This document shows, in pieces, positions 5,479 through 12,704 of a stretch of 22,745 nt of DNA. The notes beneath the pieces are model-generated. The model was given only the letters and a program-made list of their open reading frames with translations. It was not told the DNA's origin and did no database searches. Positions within the stretch are counted from its first letter, which is position 1; each line of letters begins with the position of its first letter. The DNA is from Caldifarciminota bacterium (GTDB lineage: Bacteria > Hydrothermota > Tepidihabitantia > Tepidihabitantales > JAOUPE01), in the NCBI GenBank assembly GCA_029880025.1, contig JAOUPE010000004.1:1-22745 (forward strand), given 5' to 3'. The position numbers and the translations under genes were made by a program.

Positions 5479-6984
5479 TTAATTTTTCTCAGAATTAATG
5501 GTTTTTAATTTGCATAACAATAATTGTAGGTATGGTGTAAGTTCCTTGTCTTTTTTAAAAAATGGCACCACTGTTCTTACTAAATCATAATATTTTTTTA
5601 ATTTTCGATTTAGCCTTCTTTTCGCCAAATCAATCGCCTGACAGCTACAGATTAATTCCAGAGCTAAAACAATCTCGGTATTTTCACAAACCTTGTTTGC
5701 CTTTAGCGCTGCATCCATGCCCATACTGACAAAATCTTCTTGATTGGCTGAAGTGGGTAAAGATTGGATTGAAGCCGGTGTTGCCAGGACTTTATTCTCA
5801 GCAACATTTGAAGCAGCAAGAAGTTGTGTCATCATTAAGCCTGAATTAATACCAGGTCTAGGGATAAGAAAAGCTGGAAGTCCAGACAGGTTGGTGTCCA
5901 ATAATCGAGCTATTCTCCTCTCCGAAATTCCGCTTAAAGTACAGAGGCTTATGGCTAAGTTGTCCATGGCTAAAGCTAAAGCCTGACCATGGAAATTACC
6001 GCCCGAAATTATTTCTCTATCAAATACGATTGGATTGTCAGTCACCGAATTCATTTCGATCTCAACGATTTTTCGAGCAAAACCGATTCCATCTCGAACC
6101 GCACCGTGGACCTGAGGCATGCAGCGTAAGCTGTAAGCGTTCTGTCGAATCGACCCTCTAGGGAGACCCGATTCGGGGAGTGAGTCCGGATTTGAATTAG
6201 AAGAAATTAATGCTCGGAGGTTTTTAGCGCTTATCTTCTGACCAGGATAAGGTTTTAATTCTGAAAACTTGTCATCAAATGATTCAATATTACCGCCTAA
6301 GGCAACCAAGCTAAGAGCACCGGCAATGTCAGCAATGTTAATCAACTGTTCAGCCTGAATCACATTAATTGCCGCCTGTGCGCTCATCATTTCTGTGCCG
6401 TTGATTAAAGCAAGCCCTTCTTTTATTCCAAATTGAATCGGTTTAATTTTAGCTCTTTTCAGTGTCAATTTTGCCGACATTCGTTTACCTTGATAAAAAG
6501 CCTCGCCTCTGCCCATCAATACTAAAGCAATAAATGCTAATGGAGCTAAATCACCAGAAGCGCCTACCGAACCCTTTGTGTAAACCACTGGTATCACATC
6601 TCGATTGATTAAATTAATCATAGATTGGATTAGTTCTAACCTTACCCCAGAATATCCTTTGGCTAGCATATTTGCCCGCAAGAACATTGCCAATCGGACC
6701 ACCGGCAGCTCGAATAGCGAACCAGCACCTAAGGCATGACTCATTATGAGGTTCACTTGAAGAACTTTCTGGTCCTGGACAGCTATTGATTCATTTAACA
6801 ATGCGCCAAAACCGGTATTCACTCCATAAATTGTTATCCTCTTTTTTAATGCACGCTCCAATTTCATTCGAGCAACATTTATTTTGTTCTTGCCACGATT
6901 GGAAATTCTTAGTTTGATTCTTTCTCGACTTAGTTTTTCCACATCTTTTATTTTTAGATGGTCTCTTGGAATTTCTGTCTTCAT
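5479..6984 (-). CDS. hutH: histidine ammonia-lyase
   Basis: The family deaminates L-histidine to urocanate using an autocatalytic MIO cofactor. The ATG at 6984 is preferred over an upstream in-frame TTG (7002). With it, the key residues fall at or near the textbook positions of Pseudomonas HAL: Tyr53 (IYGVNTGFG), His83 (MSHALG), Ala142-Ser143-Gly144 (GASGDLAPLAF, the MIO triad) and Asn195 (LINGTE). Tyr284, Arg287 (QNAYSLRC), Phe331 (GNFHG) and Glu416 (ANQEDF) follow slightly shifted. The Ser-His pair at 82-83 favours histidine over tyrosine or phenylalanine. Oddities are NGTE where HAL usually has NGTQ, QEDF for QEDH, and a Lys/Arg-rich N-terminus. No hutU, hutI or hutG is adjacent. No Shine-Dalgarno is visible. 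Confidence 0.88.
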   Translation of the reverse strand: MKTEIPRDHLKIKDVEKLSRERIKLRISNRGKNKINVARMKLERALKKRITIYGVNTGFGALLNESIAVQDQKVLQVNLIMSHALGAGSLFELPVVRLAMFLRANMLAKGYSGVRLELIQSMINLINRDVIPVVYTKGSVGASGDLAPLAFIALVLMGRGEAFYQGKRMSAKLTLKRAKIKPIQFGIKEGLALINGTEMMSAQAAINVIQAEQLINIADIAGALSLVALGGNIESFDDKFSELKPYPGQKISAKNLRALISSNSNPDSLPESGLPRGSIRQNAYSLRCMPQVHGAVRDGIGFARKIVEIEMNSVTDNPIVFDREIISGGNFHGQALALAMDNLAISLCTLSGISERRIARLLDTNLSGLPAFLIPRPGINSGLMMTQLLAASNVAENKVLATPASIQSLPTSANQEDFVSMGMDAALKANKVCENTEIVLALELICSCQAIDLAKRRLNRKLKKYYDLVRTVVPFFKKDKELTPYLQLLLCKLKTINSEKN

Positions 6985-7048
6985 TGAGCTAATCGTTGGC
7001 AAAGAATATTTGAAATTAACCAGATGTCAATAAATTTAATACTTCCTC

Positions 7049-7077
7049 TTGACATAGACGAAATTTATTTTTACCAT
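7049..7077 (+). promoter_or_regulatory. sigma70-like promoter for the membrane microprotein operon
   Basis: TTGACA (7049-7054), 17-bp spacer, TACCAT (7072-7077). The -35 is perfect and the -10 is weaker. It lies about 100 nt upstream of the ORF at 7178. Confidence 0.5.
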
Positions 7078-7177
7078 TGGACGTGCGCAAATGGGACGGT
7101 TGCGATGTGGGTTCGGTTAACAGTAATTTCCAATCATTGAGCCATAGAAGTTGGTCGGTTCTATTTAAGAGTACAAA

Positions 7178-7318
7178 ATGATTCAGTTTAAACGCCGCCT
7201 GTTTCCAGAAAAGAATCGTTACAATTGGTTGAAATGGCTGCGTTGGCTTTGGGTGATTATGTTGTTCGGCTTAGCCGTTATCCTTTACCTGTTCTTTCGC
7301 ATGACACAGAAATTTTAG
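7178..7318 (+). CDS. 46-aa single-pass membrane microprotein
   Basis: ATG 7178 to TAG 7316-7318. A basic, Trp-rich N-terminal region (MIQFKRRLFPEKNRYNWLKW) leads into one hydrophobic helix at about residues 24-41 and a short basic end (RMTQKF). This is a typical small membrane protein with the cytoplasmic side basic. The SD is weak (AAGAG). It precedes the 392-aa membrane protein by about 70 nt on the same strand behind a shared promoter, so the two may act together. No family was recognised. Confidence 0.6.
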   Translation: MIQFKRRLFPEKNRYNWLKWLRWLWVIMLFGLAVILYLFFRMTQKF

Positions 7319-7387
7319 AAAGGAGGCATAAGTTAACATTGAGTATTTGGCTCGGCTGGTTCTTAAATAAAAGAAAGGAGATTGTTA

Positions 7388-8566
7388 ATGACTCAACTCC
7401 ATTTTAATTATAAAGACCTCTTCCGTGCTTGCCGATTAGGTTTTTCGGCCAAGAAGATATGGATGTGTTTCTTGGGGTATTTAATCGGCTTTGCTGGTTA
7501 TTGTATAATTTCTTATGTCGCTTACCTTCTGGCTGGTTGGAATATCCAGGAAATTTGGCTTGAATATCGTCTCTTGCCCTTTCCTCAAGCATACCCCTGG
7601 TATTCCTGGCTTGTCTGGGCGGTAGGCGTCATCTATTTTCTCGCCGTCTTCCTGATTACCGGTTCAGCGGTTAGCAAAGTAACCTATGAGCATTTGCGTG
7701 GTGACGAGTTTTTTGAAATAAAAGAATCCTTTAAATATGCATTTCAAAATGCTAATGCGTTACTGCTAAGTCCGATTCTCCCCTTGCTGTTCGTCATTGC
7801 TCTAGTTATCTGCGGCCTAATCCTCAGTCTAATCGGCGCCATACCTTTCTTTGGCGAAATCTTTGTCGGTATCATGGCTTTACCAGCCTTTGCCGTAGCA
7901 CTGTTCATTGTCTATTTGTTAATTGTATTCTTTTTCACCCTTATGCTTGGTCCATCTATTGTTGGCACAACTAAAAACGATACGTTTGATACTCTTTTCG
8001 AAGTCTTTTCCTGTTTTAATGAACAACCCTGGCGTTTGGTTGTATACGGTGCTTTATTATGGGTATTATCAAGGGCTGGTGCATTCATCCTTGGCTTAGC
8101 TTCGGCGGCTGCCGTCAAAATCGGCTCGGTCGTTGTTCATGTATTTGCCGGAGCTAAAATTTATGACATGCTTGCTAACGGCTCTCATATGCTAAAAATT
8201 AACTTACCCATCTGGACTCCAGAAATTATACGAACATTTATCGAAAGATTACTTGTCTATGTTAGAGCTGGGATGATAATCGAGCCTTCCTATTATACAT
8301 GGGTCAATTGGTCAACTGATGTTGGCTCAATCCTTTTCGGCATCGCTTTCTATTGCATCGTGCTTTTTGTTCTCTCCTATGCTGCTGCCACCTGGTTTTC
8401 TGGAAATGTGTTGATATACTCAGTATTAGTGAAAAAGAAAGACGATAAGAACCTGCTCGAAAAATCAGAAGAAGAAAGACTAGAAACTAAATCGACAACA
8501 CCAACTACCCCTGAACCTTCAAAAGTAGAAACCGCGAAAGAAGAACCAGAAGAACCTAAGAAATAA
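7388..8566 (+). CDS. polytopic membrane protein with acidic C-terminal tail, unknown function
   Basis: ATG 7388 follows GAAAGGAG (7373-7380) at good spacing; the in-frame TTG at 7382 is too close. There are 392 residues. Hydrophobic segments lie near 27-50, 75-98, 127-185 (two or three helices), 218-250 and 310-345. A soluble Pro/Glu/Lys-rich tail (about 360-392) ends EEPEEPKK. The overall plan resembles DUF4013- or GDPD-type integral membrane bundles, but I see no diagnostic motif and assign no function. There is no clear terminator after it. Confidence 0.75.
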   Translation: MTQLHFNYKDLFRACRLGFSAKKIWMCFLGYLIGFAGYCIISYVAYLLAGWNIQEIWLEYRLLPFPQAYPWYSWLVWAVGVIYFLAVFLITGSAVSKVTYEHLRGDEFFEIKESFKYAFQNANALLLSPILPLLFVIALVICGLILSLIGAIPFFGEIFVGIMALPAFAVALFIVYLLIVFFFTLMLGPSIVGTTKNDTFDTLFEVFSCFNEQPWRLVVYGALLWVLSRAGAFILGLASAAAVKIGSVVVHVFAGAKIYDMLANGSHMLKINLPIWTPEIIRTFIERLLVYVRAGMIIEPSYYTWVNWSTDVGSILFGIAFYCIVLFVLSYAAATWFSGNVLIYSVLVKKKDDKNLLEKSEEERLETKSTTPTTPEPSKVETAKEEPEEPKK

Positions 8567-9060
8567 TAATATTGGATTAACAACCTAAGTAATATAAAAA
8601 CCGAAACTTAAAATACAATACAAGACAAATACGTTGCGACGAACACATATAAGGTTTTCTCTTTACAAATATACTAAATACAAATTTACCGTTAAACCCT
8701 ATTGATGTTTTAAGTCTCTAATTTATAAAGTCTTACAGATTCTATCCCTTTAAAATGCTAGTGTTTTTAATATATTTTCTAGATGTTCTTTTTTTTCTAA
8801 ATCAATTTTAAAAAATAAGACTTTAGCTAATATCTGGGCGATTTCTACTTATAAATCAGATGATTAAAGTGCACAAAAATATTAAGGGAAAGATTTTTTA
8901 GAGGCAAAAGTCAGCTGGTTCGACCCACACTGCTGATAACTATCATTGCCTAAAAATTATTTGTTCACGCCCGTTAATCAACTCGGATTTTACATATTTT
9001 GTAAGAATATTCGAATTACTAGAAGTTAAACGGCAATTTCTGAGAACATAACCAATATTT
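8567..9060. other. AT-rich intergenic region left of the origin, no gene seen
   Basis: No ORF with start signals and no RNA gene was recognised. It is strongly AT-rich and continues into the parS/DnaA-box region. Confidence 0.5.
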
Positions 9061-9075
9061 TAACAGAGTGGTTTA

Positions 9076-9091
9076 CGTTTCACGTGAAACG
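9076..9091. promoter_or_regulatory. parS: parS site 1 (ParB-binding palindrome)
   Basis: CGTTTCACGTGAAACG matches the parS core GTTTCACGTGAAAC exactly. Dyad symmetry extends outward to about 9071-9096 with one mismatched pair. parA/parB are not in the window. Confidence 0.9.
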
Positions 9092-9259
9092 TAGACTACT
9101 ACTATCTATTTATGCCCAAAATTAGACACAACATGGGAATATTAGACGAAAAGCACATTTAAGCCCAAAGATTATAAGTTTAGATTGTATCTTAAATAAA
9201 GAATGAAGACAGGAATTTTTCTGCCCCACTTAAACATATCACGGGTTTAATTAATATTT

Positions 9260-9275
9260 AGTTTCACGTGAAACA
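9260..9275. promoter_or_regulatory. parS: parS site 2 (ParB-binding palindrome)
   Basis: AGTTTCACGTGAAACA contains the perfect 14-bp parS core, 184 bp from site 1. The two sites would load the segregation complex right at the origin. Confidence 0.9.
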
Positions 9276-9406
9276 TAAACTTTGCTTCTAACGACCCAGT
9301 GCAATGAACAAATCGTCTGGTTTAGAGTACTTATTCTGAGAATGATTAAATTAAGAAAAAGGGTTAAAATAATTTCTGATTATATTGAGTTTAGGCAATT
9401 GAGGTC

Positions 9407-9434
9407 TTGACTTTTCCGGTTTTTTAAATATTAT
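9407..9434 (+). promoter_or_regulatory. dnaA promoter
   Basis: TTGACT (9407-9412), 16-bp spacer, TATTAT (9429-9434). It gives a leader of about 200 nt before dnaA. The DnaA-box-like sites lie within the transcribed leader, a layout compatible with autoregulation by DnaA. Confidence 0.6.
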
Positions 9435-9464
9435 AGCTTCGGCATTTGCTTTTACTAAACAATT

Positions 9465-9548
9465 TGTGGAAAAAAATTCTTATGACCTGTAACTGCTTTA
9501 TTAACAAATATATACGACCAGAAGAATTGTGGACAACTATGTGGAAAA
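9465..9548 (-). promoter_or_regulatory. cluster of DnaA-box-like 9-mers
   Basis: TGTGGAAAA at 9465-9473, TGTGGACAA at 9528-9536 and TGTGGAAAA at 9540-9548 are complements of TTTTCCACA, TTGTCCACA and TTTTCCACA. They are 1-2 mismatches from TTATNCACA. All three have one orientation, and the last two start 12 bp apart. Confidence 0.65.
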
Positions 9549-9643
9549 GCGTTCAGAATTTACTGTTTTTGGTCGTGTTTTTTATCCAAAATGAAACCTT
9601 TATAAATTCAATAGGTTATAAACAATGATTACTGATATGAAGC

Positions 9644-11026
9644 ATGGAGCGAGGTTCTGTGAAGCAAGAAATGGTTGAGTCTAAATCTGAAATTAAAACC
9701 GGTCTAACCAATGCCGCCTTAATTTGGAGTAGAATCCTTGATGTCTTACAAGAACAGGTAAGCAAGGATGGGTTTGCCACATGGTTAGCACCAACCAAGG
9801 GCATTCAATTAGAAGACAACATATTAAAAGTCGAGGTCCCTAATAGTTTTTTTATAGATTGGATTGGACAATATTATCTTAACGCAATTGAAGAGGCAAC
9901 CAAGAACACAGTAAATACTCAATTAAGGGTAGTGTTTTGTACCAAAGATTCAACTCAGAACAGCCATGCGGTTACCCAGATTCGTTCAATCAAAGTTCAA
10001 CCCTATCTTACAAAACTTCAGGAACGTTACACATTCGACTCATTTGTGGTTGGAGAGTGTAACCGATTTGCCTATGCCGCATGTAAGGCTGTAGCTGAGT
10101 CACCAGCCGAGGTCTATAACCCATTACTGATTTATGGTGGTGTCGGACTCGGTAAGACCCATCTATTACATGCCATTGGAAATCATGCCAAGAAACTAAA
10201 ACAAGGGCTAAGAGTCTATTACACTGCAGCCGAAACATTATTCATCGAACTGATTCAAGGTATTGAGCGAGGAAATACACTCAATTTCAAAAGCAAATAC
10301 CGGTCACAGGATATACTCTTGATTGACGATGTACACTATCTGGTGGGCAAAGAACGGCTTCAAGAAGAAATCTTTCATATTTTTAACAACTTACATGGCG
10401 AGGGCAAACAGGTCGCATTTACCTCGGACCGCCCACCACACGAAATTCCGACCTTAGAAGAAAGGTTAGCATCAAGGTTGCAGGCAGGATTAGTGGTTGA
10501 CCTGCAACCACCAGATATTGAAACAAGAATTGCGATATTGAGGAGAAAAGCAGAAAAGGAGGGGTTTGAACTGAGCCAGGATGTAGCTTACTCAATAGCA
10601 TCCAGAGTGAATTCAAATATACGACAGCTTGAAGGATGTTTAATCCGATTGATTGCGATCAGTTCCATACAGAATAAAAAGATCACAATAGAGATAGCAG
10701 AGAGGGCACTAAATGCGATAGTGCCCAAAACCGATTTTGTCACTAAGGAAAAGATTATTGAGAAAGTTGCTAATGATTTCAATCTGCGGGTTTCTGAATT
10801 GAAATCCGATTCCAGGACAAGAAATGTAGCCTTAGCCCGGCAGATAGCGATGTATCTGATGCGAAAGTTAATAAACCTGTCTTTAAAAGAAGTTGGAGCC
10901 TATTTTGGCGGAAAAGACCATACAACAGTACTGCACGCCTGCGATAAGATTGAACAAATGAGAACTCAGGATATAGAAACCGATGAGCGCTTGAACCATT
11001 TAATTTTGGGGATAAAAGGTGTATAA
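9644..11026 (+). CDS. dnaA: chromosomal replication initiator protein DnaA
   Basis: DnaA binds oriC, opens it and loads the helicase. The protein has 460 residues, normal for the family. Domain I (about 25-90) is typical (WSRILDVLQEQVSKDGFATW). A short linker leads to the AAA+ domain III, with Walker A GGVGLGKTHLLHAIGN (about 165-180), Walker B ILLIDDVHYL and the arginine-containing LASRLQAGLVVDLQPPD. Domain IV ends with the DNA-binding signature GGKDHTTVLHAC. There is no good Shine-Dalgarno; ATG 9644 is the first start and an ATG at 9671 is possible. It is preceded by the origin and its own promoter. Confidence 0.98.
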   Translation: MERGSVKQEMVESKSEIKTGLTNAALIWSRILDVLQEQVSKDGFATWLAPTKGIQLEDNILKVEVPNSFFIDWIGQYYLNAIEEATKNTVNTQLRVVFCTKDSTQNSHAVTQIRSIKVQPYLTKLQERYTFDSFVVGECNRFAYAACKAVAESPAEVYNPLLIYGGVGLGKTHLLHAIGNHAKKLKQGLRVYYTAAETLFIELIQGIERGNTLNFKSKYRSQDILLIDDVHYLVGKERLQEEIFHIFNNLHGEGKQVAFTSDRPPHEIPTLEERLASRLQAGLVVDLQPPDIETRIAILRRKAEKEGFELSQDVAYSIASRVNSNIRQLEGCLIRLIAISSIQNKKITIEIAERALNAIVPKTDFVTKEKIIEKVANDFNLRVSELKSDSRTRNVALARQIAMYLMRKLINLSLKEVGAYFGGKDHTTVLHACDKIEQMRTQDIETDERLNHLILGIKGV

Positions 11027-11302
11027 GCTGTTGAAATTCTCGTGCATGCGCGTGAATAACATACCTAAACCAGACCTTTCAACCACACTTTCCAGAGCAT
11101 ATTTTTATCTATCAACATTGTAAGTTCCTTATTTTCAAATAGTTATACAATTTGAACATTATTCACAGTACAACCACAACAACAATTCTTATTAAATAAG
11201 TAATAATATTGTTGTAAAAGAGGCTGAACAAAATTTTAATTTGAAGGTATATTTGTTAGTGATTAAGATCATCTGAATTTACTCATAAGACCTAAAAACT
11301 TA
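11027..11302. other. intergenic downstream of dnaA, second origin half candidate
   Basis: AT-rich, no gene. It contains a perfect DnaA box (11159-11167) and an inverted repeat, ACAACAAT (11179-11186) with ATTGTTGT (11208-11215). An inner dyad, CTTATT-A-AATAAG, lies between the arms. The repeat lacks a T-tract, so it is not a convincing dnaA terminator. Confidence 0.5.
11159..11167 (+). promoter_or_regulatory. perfect DnaA box TTATTCACA
   Basis: Matches TTATNCACA exactly, and is the best box in the window. A nearby TTATACAAT (11142-11150) is partial. Confidence 0.65.
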
Positions 11303-11331
11303 TTGACAAAACGGTAATTTGTGAATATGAT
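11303..11331 (+). promoter_or_regulatory. strong promoter of the ATPase operon, leaderless placement
   Basis: TTGACA (11303-11308), 17-bp spacer, TATGAT (11326-11331). The -10 ends 9 nt before ATG 11341, so the transcript should start at or within about 3 nt of the initiation codon. No Shine-Dalgarno exists there. Confidence 0.75.
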
Positions 11332-11340
11332 AATTGTTTG

Positions 11341-12354
11341 ATGGAGAAAACCAGTGAAGATAATCGCTATTCTTTTGTAACTGGCAGGGTCCGAGCCCGC
11401 GAAGCGATGCTTTTTGACCGAACCCGTTATGAACAATTTGTGGCTGCTGAAGACGAAGAAACATTATTGAAACATTTAGCCAATTCTCCTTATGCCCAAT
11501 TTCAAAAAGCATCGACCCAAGAAATATTAAACGATGCCCGAAACGAAAATTTCCAGTTCTTAAAGAAGTACTGTTTAGACAACTCGGTATTGAACCTTTT
11601 TATGCATCGAGAAGATTTACATAATTTGAAGCTGTTACTTAAAACAGAACTTGCCAAGGCAGCCCAACCAGAAATTTTTATTTCATCTTTTGGTGCAATA
11701 CCGGTTGTAGTATTAAAAGAAACGATTCAAACCGCGCTGGCAAAAGAAGGATCGGTATTCTGGCGTATGCGTATTCCTGAATTTATTAAAAAAGGAACCG
11801 CCCAGGCGATTGCGGCATTTGAGACCTTTAATGACCCAGCCCTAGTTGATATTGAAATAGATAAAGCAGCTATGACTTATCTCATCGCGCTTGCTCAAAT
11901 TAGCGGTTTTCTTCATGCGTTTTATCAACATCGAATCGACTTAGAAAACATTCGAACCTTTCTTCGGGTAATGATATCTAAGGAAGAACGTAATCTATTC
12001 AATCAGGCATTTATACCAGGCGGTATAATTAAATTCTCATATTTTCCTGAACTTCCTACTGATTCTGCCGATGCGGTTATCGAACGATTCTCTTTTACGC
12101 CGTATCGATTTGTGGTAAATGATGGTGTGCAATACTTGATGAATAACAAATCATTTCAAAGATTTGAACGGCTGGCAGCAGAATATCTTCTAATTTTTCT
12201 TCGCCGGGCACGGTATTTTACCTTTGGCTTTGAGCCTCTGGTTGGTTACTTTCTTTATAAGGAAAACGAAATAATAAACCTTGGTAAGATATATCAAGGA
12301 ATCATGAGTAAAGCGAATAAAGACCAGATAAGGGAATCATTAGCATATGCTTGA
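11341..12354 (+). CDS. atpC: V/A-type ATPase subunit C (central-stalk socket, eukaryotic d homologue)
   Basis: 337 residues from ATG 11341; an in-frame TTG at 11338 is not preferred. It is the usual length for the V/A-ATPase subunit C family, which connects the central stalk to the membrane c-ring. Seen: an all-helical sequence, N-terminal 'YSFVTGRVRAREAMLFDRTRYEQFVAAED', repeated three-helix-bundle units, and a C-terminal 'FGFEPLVGYFLYKENEIINLGKIYQGI', the family hallmark. First gene of a C-F-A-B operon; overlaps subunit F by 8 nt. It is preceded by a promoter that predicts leaderless translation. Confidence 0.92.
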   Translation: MEKTSEDNRYSFVTGRVRAREAMLFDRTRYEQFVAAEDEETLLKHLANSPYAQFQKASTQEILNDARNENFQFLKKYCLDNSVLNLFMHREDLHNLKLLLKTELAKAAQPEIFISSFGAIPVVVLKETIQTALAKEGSVFWRMRIPEFIKKGTAQAIAAFETFNDPALVDIEIDKAAMTYLIALAQISGFLHAFYQHRIDLENIRTFLRVMISKEERNLFNQAFIPGGIIKFSYFPELPTDSADAVIERFSFTPYRFVVNDGVQYLMNNKSFQRFERLAAEYLLIFLRRARYFTFGFEPLVGYFLYKENEIINLGKIYQGIMSKANKDQIRESLAYA

Positions 12355-12703
12355 TTCAGAGACCAACCAAGAACAACCAAAGGCTGCGCATGACCGGATT
12401 GCGGTGATTGGTGAGCGTGATACTATTTTGCCGTTTCGAGCATTAGGCTTAGAAATCGTACCGATTCATCCGAGCCAAGAAGTGACCGGACTGGTAGAAA
12501 AATTATTAAAGGAAAGGGTCAGGGTCATCTTCTTTACCCCAGATTTATTTCCTTTTCTACGACCAATTATGGAACGAACCAGAAAATCACCGGTTCCTTG
12601 TTTTATCGCGCTACCAACCGCAAAAGTCGAGATGACGATTGAGCGTTTGAGAAAATTAGTAGCAAAAGCAATAGGAGCCGATTTGTTATTCAATAAAACT
12701 TAA
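12347..12703 (+). CDS. atpF: V/A-type ATPase subunit F
   Basis: 118 residues. After a hydrophilic N-terminal extension of about 15 residues comes the Rossmann-like subunit F fold: IAVIGERDTILPFRALGLE, then 'VRVIFFTPDLFPFL', and a C-terminal 'RKLVAKAIGADLLF'. Subunit F binds the central shaft and modulates catalysis. ATG 12347 lies inside the end of subunit C (8-nt overlap, translational coupling), and the stop is one base before the subunit A ATG. Confidence 0.9.
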   Translation: MLDSETNQEQPKAAHDRIAVIGERDTILPFRALGLEIVPIHPSQEVTGLVEKLLKERVRVIFFTPDLFPFLRPIMERTRKSPVPCFIALPTAKVEMTIERLRKLVAKAIGADLLFNKT

Positions 12704-12704
12704 T

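Larger units (their letters stand above)
9060..9643. other. oriC: probable chromosomal replication origin (oriC)
   Basis: A non-coding AT-rich stretch directly upstream of dnaA. It holds two parS palindromes (9076-9091, 9260-9275), the dnaA promoter (9407-9434) and at least three same-orientation DnaA-box-like 9-mers (9465-9548). Weaker candidates are TTATCCAAA (9582-9590) and TTATAAACA (9616-9624). This is the classical bacterial oriC arrangement. The boundaries are approximate and the unwinding element was not pinned down. Boxes downstream of dnaA suggest the origin may be bipartite. Confidence 0.75.

Noticed and set aside
7225..7407. 60-codon plus-strand ORF (starts MVEMAALALG)
   Set aside because: Out-of-frame overlap with the better-supported 46-aa membrane ORF at 7178; it contains the RBS of the next gene.
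8905..8935. GGTTCGACC string resembling a tRNA T-loop
   Set aside because: No matching T-stem, acceptor or anticodon arm around it on either strand.
9446..9628. 60-codon plus-strand ORF upstream of dnaA
   Set aside because: Lies across the DnaA-box cluster in the dnaA leader; no RBS; composition not protein-like.
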